64,000 nt of DNA from assembly GCA_033026295.1 (NCBI GenBank), contig CM065182.1:17256715-17320714 (forward strand). The letters run 5' to 3'. The position numbers were made by a program, and so were the translations under genes. Under the pieces are notes generated by a model. That model was not told where the DNA came from. It saw only the letters and a list, made by a program, of their open reading frames with translations, and searched no databases. Each line of letters begins with the position of its first letter. Within the stretch, counting starts at the first letter, position 1. This document shows positions 24,614-37,481 of the stretch, one piece after another. Origin of the DNA: Channa striata. Taxonomy: Eukaryota; Chordata; Actinopteri; Anabantiformes; Channidae.

Positions 24614-27600
24614 TCAGGCTTGCGGTTCATCCACCTCTGCATGGAGGCTGCCTGCCGTGGTTGCCACGGGAACGCTCTCTGCAGTTTCCTGGGCCTGAGG
24701 TGCCTGCCTCCTAGTGGACACAGAGAGACTTGATGTAACGCCCTTAAATTACAGATCACACCTTGAAACGTTAAAAAGAGCCTGAACCCTCACTTCATTT
24801 CTTTGGCTTCGGATGCTTTCACTGCTTTGTATTTGTGCTTCTTTACATTGTGAGCAATGAACCACACAACCAGAATGATTAGGACACAGCCCAGCAATGC
24901 TCCAATCACTGCACCAGCAATCACTCCATTCCCAGGATCTATAAAAGAGACAAATTATAACCGTGAATGAAGCTTCACCTTTTTAGTGTTTACATTTGTG
25001 TGAATATTTTCAGAAACAAATAGGTGGATGTACCGTGAGTCAGGTCAATATTACAAGTTGAAAATCCCACTGCATTTGTAGCATTGCATTGGTACGTTCC
25101 AAACTCAAACTGGGATATGTTTGTGATTTCCAGTATTCCAGTTGTGGTTGCTGAGGGAACAAGACCACATGTTTCCAAAAAGATAAATGTGCTAAAACTG
25201 CAAGTACTTCACAAACACACTCATTTAATACTCACTTCTTCCTAGTACAGGCCAGCTGGTCATGGTGTGATCCAGTCTGGTCCATTTGTACATAGGGCTT
25301 GGGCTCCCGCGCTCGCTGTGGCAGGTCAGAGTGACCAGGTGACCCGCTTCCACATCACCGTGGACGGCGCAGTAAGGATCCGAGGGCTTCTCTGGTGGAC
25401 AAAGGAAGATAAAAGTGATTACAGGACGTTAAATTTAGTTTTATGAAATTTGAGTGACACCAGTGAAGCATTAAGTCTGATGAGAGTTGAATTAAAGCTT
25501 CAAAATATTGGCCAAATATGAGACTTTCAAAAATTGATTAACTGAAACTGCTAACAATATTTGGAAGAGTCACAAGTTAAAATGTGAATCAATGATTTAA
25601 TCTCTAAAATTGCTTATAATATGCATCACAACATTAAATATATTATACAATATATTATTTATTATATCATTAGAATATGTTATTATACTGCAGAAGGCAA
25701 AACTATTATTTGTAATTTTTGACTTACTGCCAGACTTTTATGTCGCAGCGATGATGAAAATCATCTGTGATAATAACCGTGCTTAATCAGAATGCTCTTG
25801 CATCACATTCAGTGTAGGGAAGCTGTTATCTAAACATTGTCACACAGTTCAAGGTTATGAAATAAAATGTGTATGTTAACATGCACCAGATGATGACATA
25901 CAGTATATTCTGTATGCAGTACAAGGAAGCAGTCACAGTCCTACTCTAATTTCCAACACTGACAATGAGGAGACTGCTGCCGTAACCATGGAAACTACTA
26001 AGGATACTGAGACTTGCAAGGTTGTCCTGGTAACTGAGTGAATGAGACAGTACAAACTGAATGTAATTCGCTCATTACACTAATCACACTGATCACTGTT
26101 TTAATAGGTTTGTTAATGTTACATGCACTAATTCATATGTGGAAGGCGAACTGAACTGAAATATTCCAGTGAAATCTAAACATTCTTGACTTAATTTTAC
26201 TTACAGTGATTTCAAATGGGTTTAAATTATAATAAACATTTAGATTAAAATGAAAGAGGGGCCCACGCAGACATGACTAATGTATTCCTGCAATGACGTG
26301 AAAAATATAAAAAAAAAAGAAAAAAATGAGGAAGCTGAGTTCTAAGGAGTACAAATTAAAAATAATAAAACCTAAAAACCAAAGTTAAACTCGGACGTAA
26401 GTTATTTTTGGTTTACTGTCGGTGTGCTTTGACTCTCCCTTTTCAGGTAGCCACACCTTCATGGGCAGCAGCAGCAGAAGAAGAAGAAGTGCAAAGAACC
26501 AGCAGCACCTTCAGATTAGGTCTGTTTCCTTTTCTCTGTCTTAATAGCTGATTCAAACAGCACCAGAAGCTCATGCTGCTGAGCGGGTTCAGGCACCATG
26601 TTGAATTAGCTACACATATTCTGGCATAATGCAAATATTCAGCCGATACTGCACAGGTGTGGTCATGAAATCCCCAACACACCCTCTGGACATTTTCACT
26701 GTGCTTTTGATAATGCACGACGCACGACTGTGTGAACGTGTACAGACTGAGACTGATTAATCGGACTTTGTTCATTTTATTTTTTGAGCATAAAAATCAT
26801 TTTTGCTGATAAATTGGATTTTGTTCGAAGTTTGTATTGGCCACCTTTTATGATGAAAAGAAATGATGAAGAGCGTTTTTTAATCAGTGATTAGCCAACA
26901 AGCATCTCTTTCTCGACTTACCAAGGACTTTTACAAAAATGTTGACCTGAGACTTCCCGCTTACATCAGGGAAGTTGTGAACCTCACAAGTGTAGACTCC
27001 GGAATCTGATGATTGCATGTTGCTTAATATTATTGTAGCGTTGCTTGTCGTGGCAGGAGACGAAAACGGCTGAAGCCTGCCCTGATAAGCTTTCGCAATG
27101 ATAGTTTCTCCTGATTGATAATAAGAGACCTGAAACAAGATGGCAGCAAATCAGAATATCTGACACATAAAATTCTCTGCAAATCATTTATTATATTTTA
27201 CAATATAGAATTAATTATTTTCCCTTCAACTTCAGTCCAGAGCTGATCATAGAGCTGGTTTGTCCTGAATTCATTGGCTTGTACCAACGTTAATTAAATT
27301 GGACAAAGTTCATCTTAACCTAATATATGTACAGACACAGAAATTTCTCATTTTGCCCAGTTTATGTTTCCTACTTTGCAAATAAAATATAGTGTTTTGT
27401 ACTTGTACATACATTAGGAAATGGCTGTAAAATCAGTGACAGACTTGTCTCTTAATAATAAAAAACACTGCGGCAAAAAGCAATATTGGAAATGTTTTTT
27501 TACATGTTATATATTAACAATAATGAAGTAGTAGTTATTTTAGGTTTATGAATGCATGATTGGAAGGAGCCATTTAGTTCAAAAGTAACTATGAATAGTT

Positions 27601-28271
27601 TTAATAGACAATGTCTGCAGTCAGTTTGTATGAAATGTTATCTGATTTCTCAGCCACGGGCTTTGTTGTCTCAGCAAGGTGTGTCTCCATGCCGTTAACC
27701 GTTCAAACTTTTGCACTCAAGTTGACAAAAGTTGACTAAAAAAAACAACTTTAACCCTCTAAACTATTGAATTTTTTGAAAAGTTAACTGAAGAGTTAAC
27801 TCTAAATTCTAAATTTCAGTAATAGAGTAAAAACCAAAGTGGGCAGACTTTGTTAAGGAACAATGATTTTGACATTGCTGGCAAATTGGAGTAAATTCAA
27901 CCTGCTTGTAAAGCCCTGATGTGTGTGCCACTATATACAGCATATACCTGTTGTGGAGTAATTGAGGAGGATGAAACAAAATTCCACTCGATCGTAAGAG
28001 CTTTGGTCTCTGGAACGGTCTGAAATGTGCACTGGATCTGGACACTGTCACCCTTCGTCACGTTGATGTATTTGTGCGGAGTGCTGACTGTGATTAGTTC
28101 AACACATCCTAAAAAACGACAAGTCTCAGGTGAGTCCAATCCCAGCACAAACCTTCATTTACAAAACCACAGGGTAGACAAAAATGACACAGAATTAGAA
28201 GAAGAAGAAGAATTATAAATGTAGTTACCTATTATGTTGATAAGCACCAACAGACACAGTGTGGAGCACAT
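24614..28271 (-). CDS. vsig1: VSIG1-like two-Ig-domain cell-surface protein (CTX/JAM type)
   Basis: Type I membrane protein, probably in homotypic cell adhesion. Seven coding exons (high to low): 28271-28229, 28108-27948, 27129-26922, 25391-25236, 25150-25034, 24938-24794, 24710-24614; 308 aa. A signal peptide (MCSTLCLLVLINIIG) precedes a V-type Ig domain (Cys41 and Cys116 in SDSGVYTC) and a C2-type domain (Cys161 and Cys211, plus the extra pair Cys145/Cys222 seen in the CTX family). Four N-glycosylation sequons lie at Asn30, 98, 200 and 212. One membrane span covers about 234-257 and is followed by a basic stop-transfer (KKHKYK) and a short tail of about 45 aa. Segments such as TGILEITNISQFEFGTYQC match VSIG1 better than GPA33 or CXADR, from memory of those sequences. 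The tail is far shorter than the Glu-rich tail of human VSIG1. The last exon depends on a GTGAGG donor that overlaps an in-frame TGA. Another fish CTX-family paralog remains possible. Confidence 0.75.
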
Positions 28272-28339
28272 CTTCACAAGGTTCTGGAGGACACCTGCAG
28301 AGCTTCTTGGTACCCGAGCGTTCCACAGCCCCGTGAACG

Positions 28340-28374
28340 ATACTGGAGCAGCGTCCAAATGTTACACTATTATA
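28340..28374 (-). promoter_or_regulatory. vsig1: TATA-box promoter of the vsig1-like gene
   Basis: TATAATA on the minus strand (28374-28368) lies about 100 bp before the start codon at 28271. Transcription would begin near 28340, downstream of the in-frame ATG at 28358, so that upstream ATG would not be in the mRNA. This supports the start just before the signal peptide. A TATA promoter without a CpG island suggests tissue-restricted expression (inference). Confidence 0.45.
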
Positions 28375-30690
28375 GGCAAGGTTACAGTGTGCCTGCTAAT
28401 GGAATAGCTGATACCGTGCAGCTTGATAACGCAGTGTTTGCATATCCATGTTTGCCCGACTGGGTGTGTATACTATGTTGTTTTTCAAAAATGGCTGAAT
28501 TAGAAAATGAGCCCTAATAAACTCAATACACATGTTGCAATTTCATTAAGTACAGTTTATATTTTAAATTGTTACAGTCAACGCAGCCATGTGTGTGTTT
28601 GAGGCCGTTGCCTTTATGCGGCAGGTTAGGACCACAGTGTGTTATGACACTGAGGGTTCATTTCTTTTTCAGTACTTTGGCAGTAGTTTCACTACAGCTC
28701 ATCGCTCCATCCTCCTTGTCTTGTAAGTCATTGTGGGTCAGGGCTTCTGGCGGACAAATTAATGTAATTTAATCGGCACCTGGCCTTTATCGCTCGCCTC
28801 AAGGAAGTGTAAGCCAAAGCGCCGCGACGTGCTGCTTATCGCCGGAGAGTGCACTCCCTGGTGCTGCATACCTAATAACCACGGTTTCACCTTTGTCGTT
28901 TTCGCTCACGCAGCAGCAGAGAACACCATGCTGACATGCAGAGAGGGAGACAGTGAATCACACATGATGAATTGTCCATAATTAGCCAGAGCTGACATAA
29001 GTGATTAACAATGCGAAAAATGTTGATCAGGGATGACTGGAGGGGCCGAGGGAAGGAGGCAGTGGGGGATGTGAGAAGGGGAGGGAGGCACGTACAGCTC
29101 ATTACCCAGAAGACGCTTACGTGATCCTTTCGGAAGCGAGACAATCGGAGTGTCTTAAGACTTTGTTTGAACATGACAACATGTGTTGGCAGCTGTGGGC
29201 AGAAGTGTATGGTGAACAACAAGGGGCCAGTCTTTAAATAAATGAAATCAGCAGCATGACTCACGACCAACTGATCAGCATTCAAGACCGAGAAACATTT
29301 CTGACGAATCAGGGTGCCAGCGCGAGTACATAAATAATAAACTCAGATGAACTAATGCTTTTGAGTACATGAAGTTAAGCAGGGAAAGTACAATAAAAAA
29401 GAAAAGACATATATATATTTAGTTACCTATGGGAACGTAGCTACATTTGCTGATTATCCATTCTGATGTGCCATAATTTATTCATTAGGTGAAGAATACA
29501 TAAATACTATGAATGCTCCACTGTTATGTGGTTGCCTTTTTTAATTTTAAAGCACCTCACACCGCCAGTTAATTTTTTTTCTTACAGTTTGTTTGCATGT
29601 TTTCCTATTTATGTCCTATTTTTGCAGAACTGTTTGCACATAAATTCTTCAGTTACACCAAAATAGAAAAATGTCACTGCTCTGGGAACGCAGAGGACAT
29701 GTTTTGTTATACAAATGTGAATAAAATCATGAAAGCTGAACACATATTAAGAGTCTTGTAGGACCTGGCCTGTACATGAGTATTAATAGTTTTTAGCCAC
29801 AGCCGGAGAGCAGACATGTTCAGTGGTGGTTTAAGCTAAATGCTGATACAGCACCAGCATGTTAACATAATAAATTAAACATAAGATTCATCCTCTGGGC
29901 ATGATGGGCATGTGTTTTGAATGTAATAGTAATCCACCTTTCAGTGGTTGGGATTTTCAAAAAGGTTAACAGCATGGTGGCACTGAAGGGAAGGTTTCTA
30001 GGATCATTGTTAAGGTTTATCCTCTGGGGATCACGAATATCAGGTATGTCAGCTGCTGCATGACTTGGTATCTGGAGATAAGAGTTGCAATCCTGAATCT
30101 AAGGCTTGCTTAGAATTAAAAAAAAATCCACATATTGTTTTGTCGGTTATTGCCATTTTCCTAACTAATTATATTCCAGTCACATTTATGGCTGCTCACT
30201 TATTACTCTGAGTAAATGTGGAGCGCCTGTGATGAATCCACCCCTCAGCAAACCCAGAGAGCTGTCTCACACAGTGAAGTGATGGTGGATGGGTGTGGAA
30301 CTGCCCACTCAAAGCTCCAGCAGGTTTCAGTGTAATACCTCCACACAGGCTAATTCATCCACCCACCACGACCAGTGTTTCCCTGTCAGCACGGTGAGAA
30401 GGAGGTGTGAATCAGAACTCTGGCACAGAAAGAGCAAACACACGCCTGAGAAGGGTTTTTTTTTCCCTTTGTCCTTTTTGACTGAGCTGTCTAAAGAGGA
30501 TGTTTATGTCACAACATATTGCATTTGTGAATTAATTATTGGAGTCTTGTTTGGTGGCACAGTTTGCAGTATGGGAACGGTATTGTTGGGTCGAGATAAT
30601 CTAACTGCTGTTGCCACTGGGCAGAGCAGAGATGCATTTCACAAACTGTCCAGCAGGTGACAGGCCAGGCTGTCAGATGCTGAGTGTTTC

Positions 30691-30730
<40 letters not shown>
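30691..30730 (+). repeat. (GT)n microsatellite
   Basis: About 20 alternating purine-pyrimidine GT units with a single interruption near the 5' end. Such tracts can adopt Z-DNA and are highly length-variable. Confidence 0.9.
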
Positions 30731-30733
<3 letters not shown>

Positions 30734-30818
30734 GCTGCAGTGAGTGTGATGCAGCCGATGGACAGAGAGCCAAGAGTGCCACACTCAGTGCCAGACTCAC
30801 GGCTGCTCAACCTCTTCA

Positions 30819-30836
30819 CCCCCCCCCCCCCCCCCC
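30819..30836 (+). repeat. Poly-C tract
   Basis: Eighteen consecutive C residues followed by a T-rich run. The exact count in an assembly is unreliable in such tracts. Confidence 0.85.
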
Positions 30837-33800
30837 TTTTTTCTTTTAACCACTTTGCAATAAAAATATATAGGCCAGAAATTTAGCATGACTTCACTTA
30901 TTGTCCCTACAGCTACAAAGCGATCACTTAAGACTGCTCGTAAAAAGAGTGATGGTGCAAAATCATGAATAGAATAAGAACACACAACCAGTGCAAACAG
31001 AAGTGTGACACATCGTCAGACTGGAGCAGAAAAAGTCTCCTTTGCGTTGTGCAGTTTTTTTTTTCTTGCCCCTAAAAGCCACATGCAGTGACACTGAACT
31101 ATCATCTCACATTGGTATCAAGCACCAGCATGAAACTGTGCCTGTACTAAGAGTGACACAGTTGTGCAAATAAATCTAACACAAAAAAGTGGGCCACAGG
31201 CAGTCAGAGGCAACATCTCCTGATCCTGTTGTCATCTCTGAAACTCAGACACTGCCATTGCAGAAGGGAGCCTATCGTGAAATGTCGAAGGGCGACATCA
31301 GAGGGGCAAACAGCCCATTCAACAGCCTGTCGGTGCTGCTAAGAAGGTACAGCTTTGTGCTGGCAGTTTAAAAAGGAGCACACACACAGTTGACCCTTAT
31401 TGGCATTGAGATGCATTATGCTTCCCTAAGACACATTATGTTCCCGAATCCATTTTGTCTAATAGCTTCTAAAATCTGTCCTTCAGTGCCTGGCTTCAAT
31501 CCAGGGAAAATGCCAAAATAAATTGACAAGTAAGCCTACAGGAAAATATCATTTTATGTTTGTGACCTGTGTCACCTGTGTGGCTGTGTTTTCTATGCAA
31601 AAATAAGGCAAGTGATTCTCTGTGGTTTTGCTGCTTTTAGTAGAAGAAACAGGAAGGAGATTTAATAAATCTAAACAGATGAGAGTTTCTGCAGTGATTT
31701 GTATCCGGGTCATGAGATAATGTAAATGTTGAAGGGCGTGACAAGCTCAAACACAACCAGTTTCAATTCATTGACTCTGACACTGACACCGTGTCTGTAC
31801 ATCTGCTTAGTTGCATTCATCATACAATATGCAGTGTTTTCATTTTCCCGGTCACATGCACTCGCAGTCCCACCTTCAGCTGCTGCCCCACTATCATCGT
31901 TTTTTGCTATGACTTTTGAATTCTCTAAATGATGCCCCTGGGATGGGGGGGGGATTAATATTTTATTAGACACTTTATATTTTCAGTCTTCCTCAGCTCT
32001 TTACTTGTTTTTCAAGCCCCAAACAAAACCTCCATAGAAAATATATGGACACATTTTTAAGTCTTATCTTGTCCAAGATTATGCTTTTTATAATAAATTA
32101 CTAACAAGGTTCAACTGTTTATGGACCAATTAACAATTTTTAGTGGACTTTATCTTTCCACTTTCATTTTCCCCCCACAGAGGAGCAGCCATCAATTTCT
32201 GACCCATGTTAATGCACCCTTTCAATATTTGATGTTTTTATATGGAGTGCTGACAATAGGAGATGGAAATGGAAGGCACGTTTTTGCCGAGCTACTTTAG
32301 TGGCTCTGTATTCAACTTCTCAACAGAGCAACACGCTCCGATGCCAGGAGAGACAATCCAGAGAAAGTAAAATGAAAATGCAGCTAAATTCAGCAGCTGC
32401 AAAGCAACACATTCTGTCTTTGGCCCACACTAAATCCAAGTACTATCCTGTACATGTTCTGGCTTTGTTGCCACATTGTAATGTAATGAAATTATGTAGT
32501 TTTCTGTTTACTTAGTGAGCTGGACATGTCGGACACATTATTTATATTTCTTGGCTCTTCTCAAGGTGAACTCTGCAGCATAATCCAGTGCCTGGCAGAG
32601 GTCACTAAGAGTACATTGAAAAGAAATCCATTACGAGAGACAAACCTGTGCATTAAGTCTGACTCATTTCTTCTAGAGGACACGTCAGGATAGGATCGTT
32701 ACACAGGTCATCGCTACCAAAGGCACGATGAAACACACGACTACATCATAGCACAGATACCAATCAGCCCCAACAATAATACCACCAAGTGGTTGTAATT
32801 TTGTGATGAACAGGGGTCAGAATGTGCTCTGTGAATATGCTATTCGGCCCCGTATGCGGCGAACTACGATGGATTGTGTGTGTTCAGACACCTTTAAAAT
32901 ATATTTGATACCATCTGATGGTATTAATGTTGTGGTTGATCAGTGTAGCTACATGCAATTATGAATTATTATTATACATTTTAGGAGAAAAGATCATGGC
33001 ACATGTTGTTTATCCCCAATAAAGTACAAGAGATGCGTTGAGATTTCGATATTTAAATACCACCTCAGAGGCACGAAAGCCGTCAGTGGCAAGTATAACG
33101 GTTAAAGTAGCTCACGCAGGGCTGCAAACAGTTGTTGCTTGGTGGCTTTGTTCCCAAGTGGTATTTTTTATGTGCTTGTGAAAGACATAATCAAAGCACA
33201 TCAGCTGACCGAAGTCGATCTATTTCAGCTCCCAATGTTCCGTCTGTCTTTTTGTCAGCTGCTCTGAGTGACTAAAGTAGGTTCATTATCAGTGATGCTG
33301 CACTAAACTCATATTCCAAACAAGATAGTTCATCACAACCTGTAATAACCAGCTCATCCATTAGTGCTATTGATTCTGGCCTGATAGGAGGATCACTTGA
33401 TTATCTGTGAAATGTTTTTCATTTCGCCCCGTCAATATTTGCCCTCTGACCTTAAATGAGTCTGTTTACTGGACTCTCCTGTGCACAAGAAGAACAGTAA
33501 TTGAAGTCAATGATTAATTATTTTACTGCGGAGAATTTTAAATACCGTCACTGATTTGCTCGGCACAGGTGACACTGGTAAAAGCAACAAAATTAATATT
33601 TTTGCACACAATGAATAATGCAAGGTGGCTTCATGCAATGTGCCAACGGCTTAAAATTAAGTATCATAATTTTAACTGACCAGTTGAGTCATGTTTGTTA
33701 AAAATGATCAGTGTTGAGAAATGATCCTCAGCACCGCAAAAATCCTAAGGAGTGTTTCAGTTTTAATGCTACATATTATTTATTTAAAAGGTTTATTAAA

Positions 33801-34899
33801 AGCGTTTTTCTCCCAAGCACGGTTTTCAGATGAGCCTTTTGTGTAAAGTCCATTGATACACTCCACACACTGCAAACACTGACAATTTCGTGAATGATCC
33901 TCTCTCTCTGTGCTGCTGCATGTCTTTTCTTGCCCCTATTTGCATTATTTATAGTAAAACTGCTATGTCTCAAAAAAGAATTTATGTGGAGCAGAAAAAG
34001 AAAGAAGGGGAAAGGAACAAACGTGAGCTGCGCTGCAGCTATTATTGTAACGGTTGCTGTTTTGCATGTTTGCAGTGAGGCCTACAGTATCAGCGTAACA
34101 AAAACCTCGCTTCTTTTTTCCCAAAATTAAAAAATAATCCATTAAATAGAATATTGTGCCATACAAAATCCTCTTCTATGTAAAAAAAACATTTTTATTT
34201 GTAATAAAAGGCTGTTTAAACCCAACCCAGTGCTGCAGTTTTTATAGCATCAAAATCATTTGAAACAGTTGCAGCATGTAGAAAACTGTAAAAAAAAGTT
34301 AAATATCTTGGAAACTAGCAGATGGATTGATATGAACAACTTTTGTACAGACTTACATTGTCTGTACTTACCAGCAGCTTAAAGTTAACAAGTATTTTAC
34401 ATCCATTGGATAATTTGACGAGATCTTTAAAAAGAAATTTCAGGTGAAATATCCTCAGGGGAATTCTCCAGCAATGGAATATGACACCTATTCAGATGCT
34501 TCGCTTGAATACTATTTCAACATTGTAAGAGGATATTAGAAAACAAAATTCAACTTGTATTACAGAATTTTTTTACTTTTACTTTGTACTTTATACACCT
34601 TGAATAATTTCTCAAATCTGCAGAATCTGTCAACGACTTCAAATGGTCTTTTTCTACGTTGTATTTGTACCTTTCACCTATAAGGTCTCCTGCCCTGCTC
34701 CTGATGGGATTTAAGTGAAGTGTCTTGGAGAATCTCTGTATAGAACTTATTAATAAAATCTGGAACTGATGACTATTGAAATCCATCAATGCATAATGTT
34801 GATTTGAGTTAAATACCTAAAGACCCAATCAGTCTTTTTTATAAGATCGTAAAAAGTGCAGTGACATTCACACATAATCAAATAGTGTGATATGTAAAA

Positions 34900-35115
34900 T
34901 ACAACCATCCATCCATTCTCTAAACTGACTATCCTGTGAAGGAGCGCTGGGTGCTGGAATCCATCCCAGCGTGGATTGGGCGTGAGGCATTGACATGTTG
35001 CCAGTCTACCACATAGCTAGACACATTCACACTCACAATTACATCTACAGGCCATTTAGAGTCTCTGGTGGACTGTGGAAGGAAACTGCAGCACCCGGAG
35101 GACACAGACACACAG
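34900..35115 (+). repeat. Dispersed teleost repeat, copy 1
   Basis: Begins ACCATCCATCCATTCTCT and continues through a degraded form of the block read in fish genomes as ATTGGGCG(A/T)GAGGC, the phrase ACATTCACACTCACA, and CATTTAGAGTC followed by GGACTGTGGAAGGAAAC and CACCCGGAGGACAC. The same phrases recur in order at 44366-44645 and 52505-52735, and in reverse orientation at 56455-56640. I infer old copies of one family. The family name is not determined. Confidence 0.6.
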
Positions 35116-37200
35116 AGAGCATCGAGTCCAAACAGAGAGCAACCAGCCAGTCATTCACTGAACACAGCAATCTTGTGAAAAATGAGATTTCTGTGCTCAT
35201 CTGAACAGAGAACAGAGCATTAATAAGTGTGTTTATGTGTTAAAAGCCTTGTCAGTTCACTTAGAGACGTTAGCATATTGCAGTCTTGCATATAAAATTT
35301 TTGGTGGGGGAGAAAAGTATTGTTGTTTTTTCCAAACAAAATTGTGCATTTAATGGGGTTGCGACTCAGACCTGAACAGCAGTTGCTCCTAAACGACCCA
35401 AAACCATCACCGATTCGAAACCGTGACACAGACAAGCCGATTTGGAGTTCACTACCTTGTTAGAAGGTTATATGGAACATGTTTCAAATGTCACATTGCA
35501 TCATTGCTGTTTTCCAGGAGCAGTCACATTTAGAGGCCCTTCTCTTCACCTTCTGCAGCTCAACATTCACATTCACCATATATAGCGTCACGTCCTCGAA
35601 CAGAGGACAAAAAGTCTCAGCAAAGAGTTTCAGCTGCGTGTGCCCTTCTGACTAAAATACACGAATCATCTAGCGCTTTGCAGAAACTGCCCCGGACAGA
35701 CCACAAAGCTACTTTGTGTCCAACCTGTGTCATTTTGCCATATTTGCCAACAACGTAAAACACACTATTATACTAATAGTTCCTGAGTTGAATAAGGGGC
35801 AAATATTACACTTGTCAGCAGGAGTCACTTTGCGTCTTTATTCAGGAAATAGGGTATGAAAGGAGGTATATTCTCATAAACGCGCAATGTTTTGTAATCA
35901 AATTAAAAGAAGACACTCTTAATTTTTCTTAAATTTTGTTTTCGGACTGTCATCATATCTAACAGTCCTTATCAAAAGCAAGACACCAACTAAGAGGTGA
36001 GAGCTCTGACAACAACCTGGAATAGCAATGGTAAATACCTGATTTTATCCTCTTATTTTGCAACATTGTATATTATTTACCTTTTGGGGACTAATATCAA
36101 AAAAGAAATTAATAAAAAGTCAAATGAAAATGCCTTATATTAGTCCACAAAGGGCAAATGAAAAGACATTAGCTTTCTTTACTGTATAAGCCTTTATTTG
36201 TAAAAAGTCTGTTGTTTGAATGATAACCCTTTTTTAAACCACATACTTGAACACCTTGTATTTGTAAAAAACACATTTTGTTCAAACACCTAAAAAAGCT
36301 GATTGACACTATAACATTAATTTGCACTGACAAAAAAAATACAACTTCATAGTACACAAATGTTGATTCCATGAGTACTGATACTCCAAATGAAATCAAA
36401 CACCTTATTAAACAACTGAATCAAATAAGCGCCCAATGTGAACAAAACAATTACAGTACAAAAAACCAAATGCATTTTTCTTCCAGTGCCAGTATATCAG
36501 ATGAATTACACTTCATATGATAAAACAACAACAACAGTAAGAATAACAATCCATAACAAATACGATAAATCAGAAATGAACATAGAAATGAATCAAATCA
36601 TTTAGTAATTCATACGGAAAAAAATAAACGGGCTGTTGATCTTGTGGGTTTCTATATTTATATATATATATTTTTTTGCCAATTTTTATAAAGTGTTGGA
36701 AAATCTTTCTTACCTACTGGTTAAGCATGAGATAGTCTCCCTGGTAGGCTCTTTTAAAAAGGGAGGTATACTGACGTGTAAGTGGGAATCAGCACAGCTT
36801 CTTGCAAGTATCATCATACATTAATCAACAACAGACCATAACCAGAGGCAACTTATTAAAGAGAAAATACAGGGAACACCCACTCAGTGTGCAATCACAT
36901 GGCTTACGTTCAGATGCTACTGGTGAGCATCCTTTACATCCTTTGTATTTGAAGGGCGATTGATGTTGATGCTTTATGCTGAACCTGATAAAACTACAGC
37001 ATGCACTCGGTGCATCTATTCCAAACTGCGTGATTTACAGTAAATACATTTTATAGAAGTACATATTCATGATTCACGTGAATCACACAATGCACTTTCT
37101 ATGGTTACATATTTCCTCCAGTTTTACAAACAGTTTGTTTCACAAGATTTATAGAGCTGGCTGTAAAACAAGTGCAATTTGAGCGTGTAAACACTGGATC

Positions 37201-37221
37201 TTTTTTTTTTTTTTTTTTTTT
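37201..37221 (+). repeat. Poly-T tract (poly-A on the minus strand)
   Basis: Twenty-one consecutive T. It may be a simple repeat or the A-tail of a minus-strand retrocopy; no retrocopy body is recognisable next to it. Confidence 0.7.
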
Positions 37222-37481
37222 CCTGGCTGTGGAGATGAATCGGATGGTGTGAAGTAAAAATATATGAAAATAAACCTTTCAAAACTCAGGTCATGCAAAA
37301 CAAAACCTACAAGGTATACAAAATAATGAATGCACCAACAGAAGTTCTACCAGCAGTGAGGAGTCTGACAGCCTTGTTCTGGTGCTAAGTGGATGAACTT
37401 GCATGGTTGTCGTCCACTCTTTTGTATTAGACATCGTCCTACTTACAATATAAGTCACGCAAGAGTTTTGGGTTCACGGAC

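Larger units (their letters stand above)
28400..34890. other. Intergenic DNA, no gene seen
   Basis: No exon with supporting splice sites and family resemblance was found on either strand. Open frames of 60-130 codons occur (for example 28887-29285 minus and 30289-30660 plus), but they lack recognisable domains and look like chance. Simple repeats lie at 30691-30730 and 30819-30836. The rest is AT-rich and unremarkable to the eye. Confidence 0.5.

Noticed and set aside
24794..24938. TGA right after the membrane-span exon as the only stop of the vsig1-like gene
   Set aside because: The TGA overlaps a good donor, and an in-phase exon with a reasonable acceptor and polyadenylation signal follows; kept only as a possible retained-intron form.
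28155..28358. Upstream in-frame ATG at 28358 as the start of the vsig1-like protein
   Set aside because: It lies about 10 bp from the TATA element, so it would be upstream of transcription start, and the signal peptide begins at the later ATG (28271).
28887..29285. 132-codon minus-strand open frame
   Set aside because: No domain resemblance, no splice or promoter support, and Cys/Leu-rich composition typical of chance frames.
30289..30660. 123-codon plus-strand open frame before the GT microsatellite
   Set aside because: No recognisable family or regulatory context, and it runs into repeat-rich sequence; kept out as a likely chance frame.
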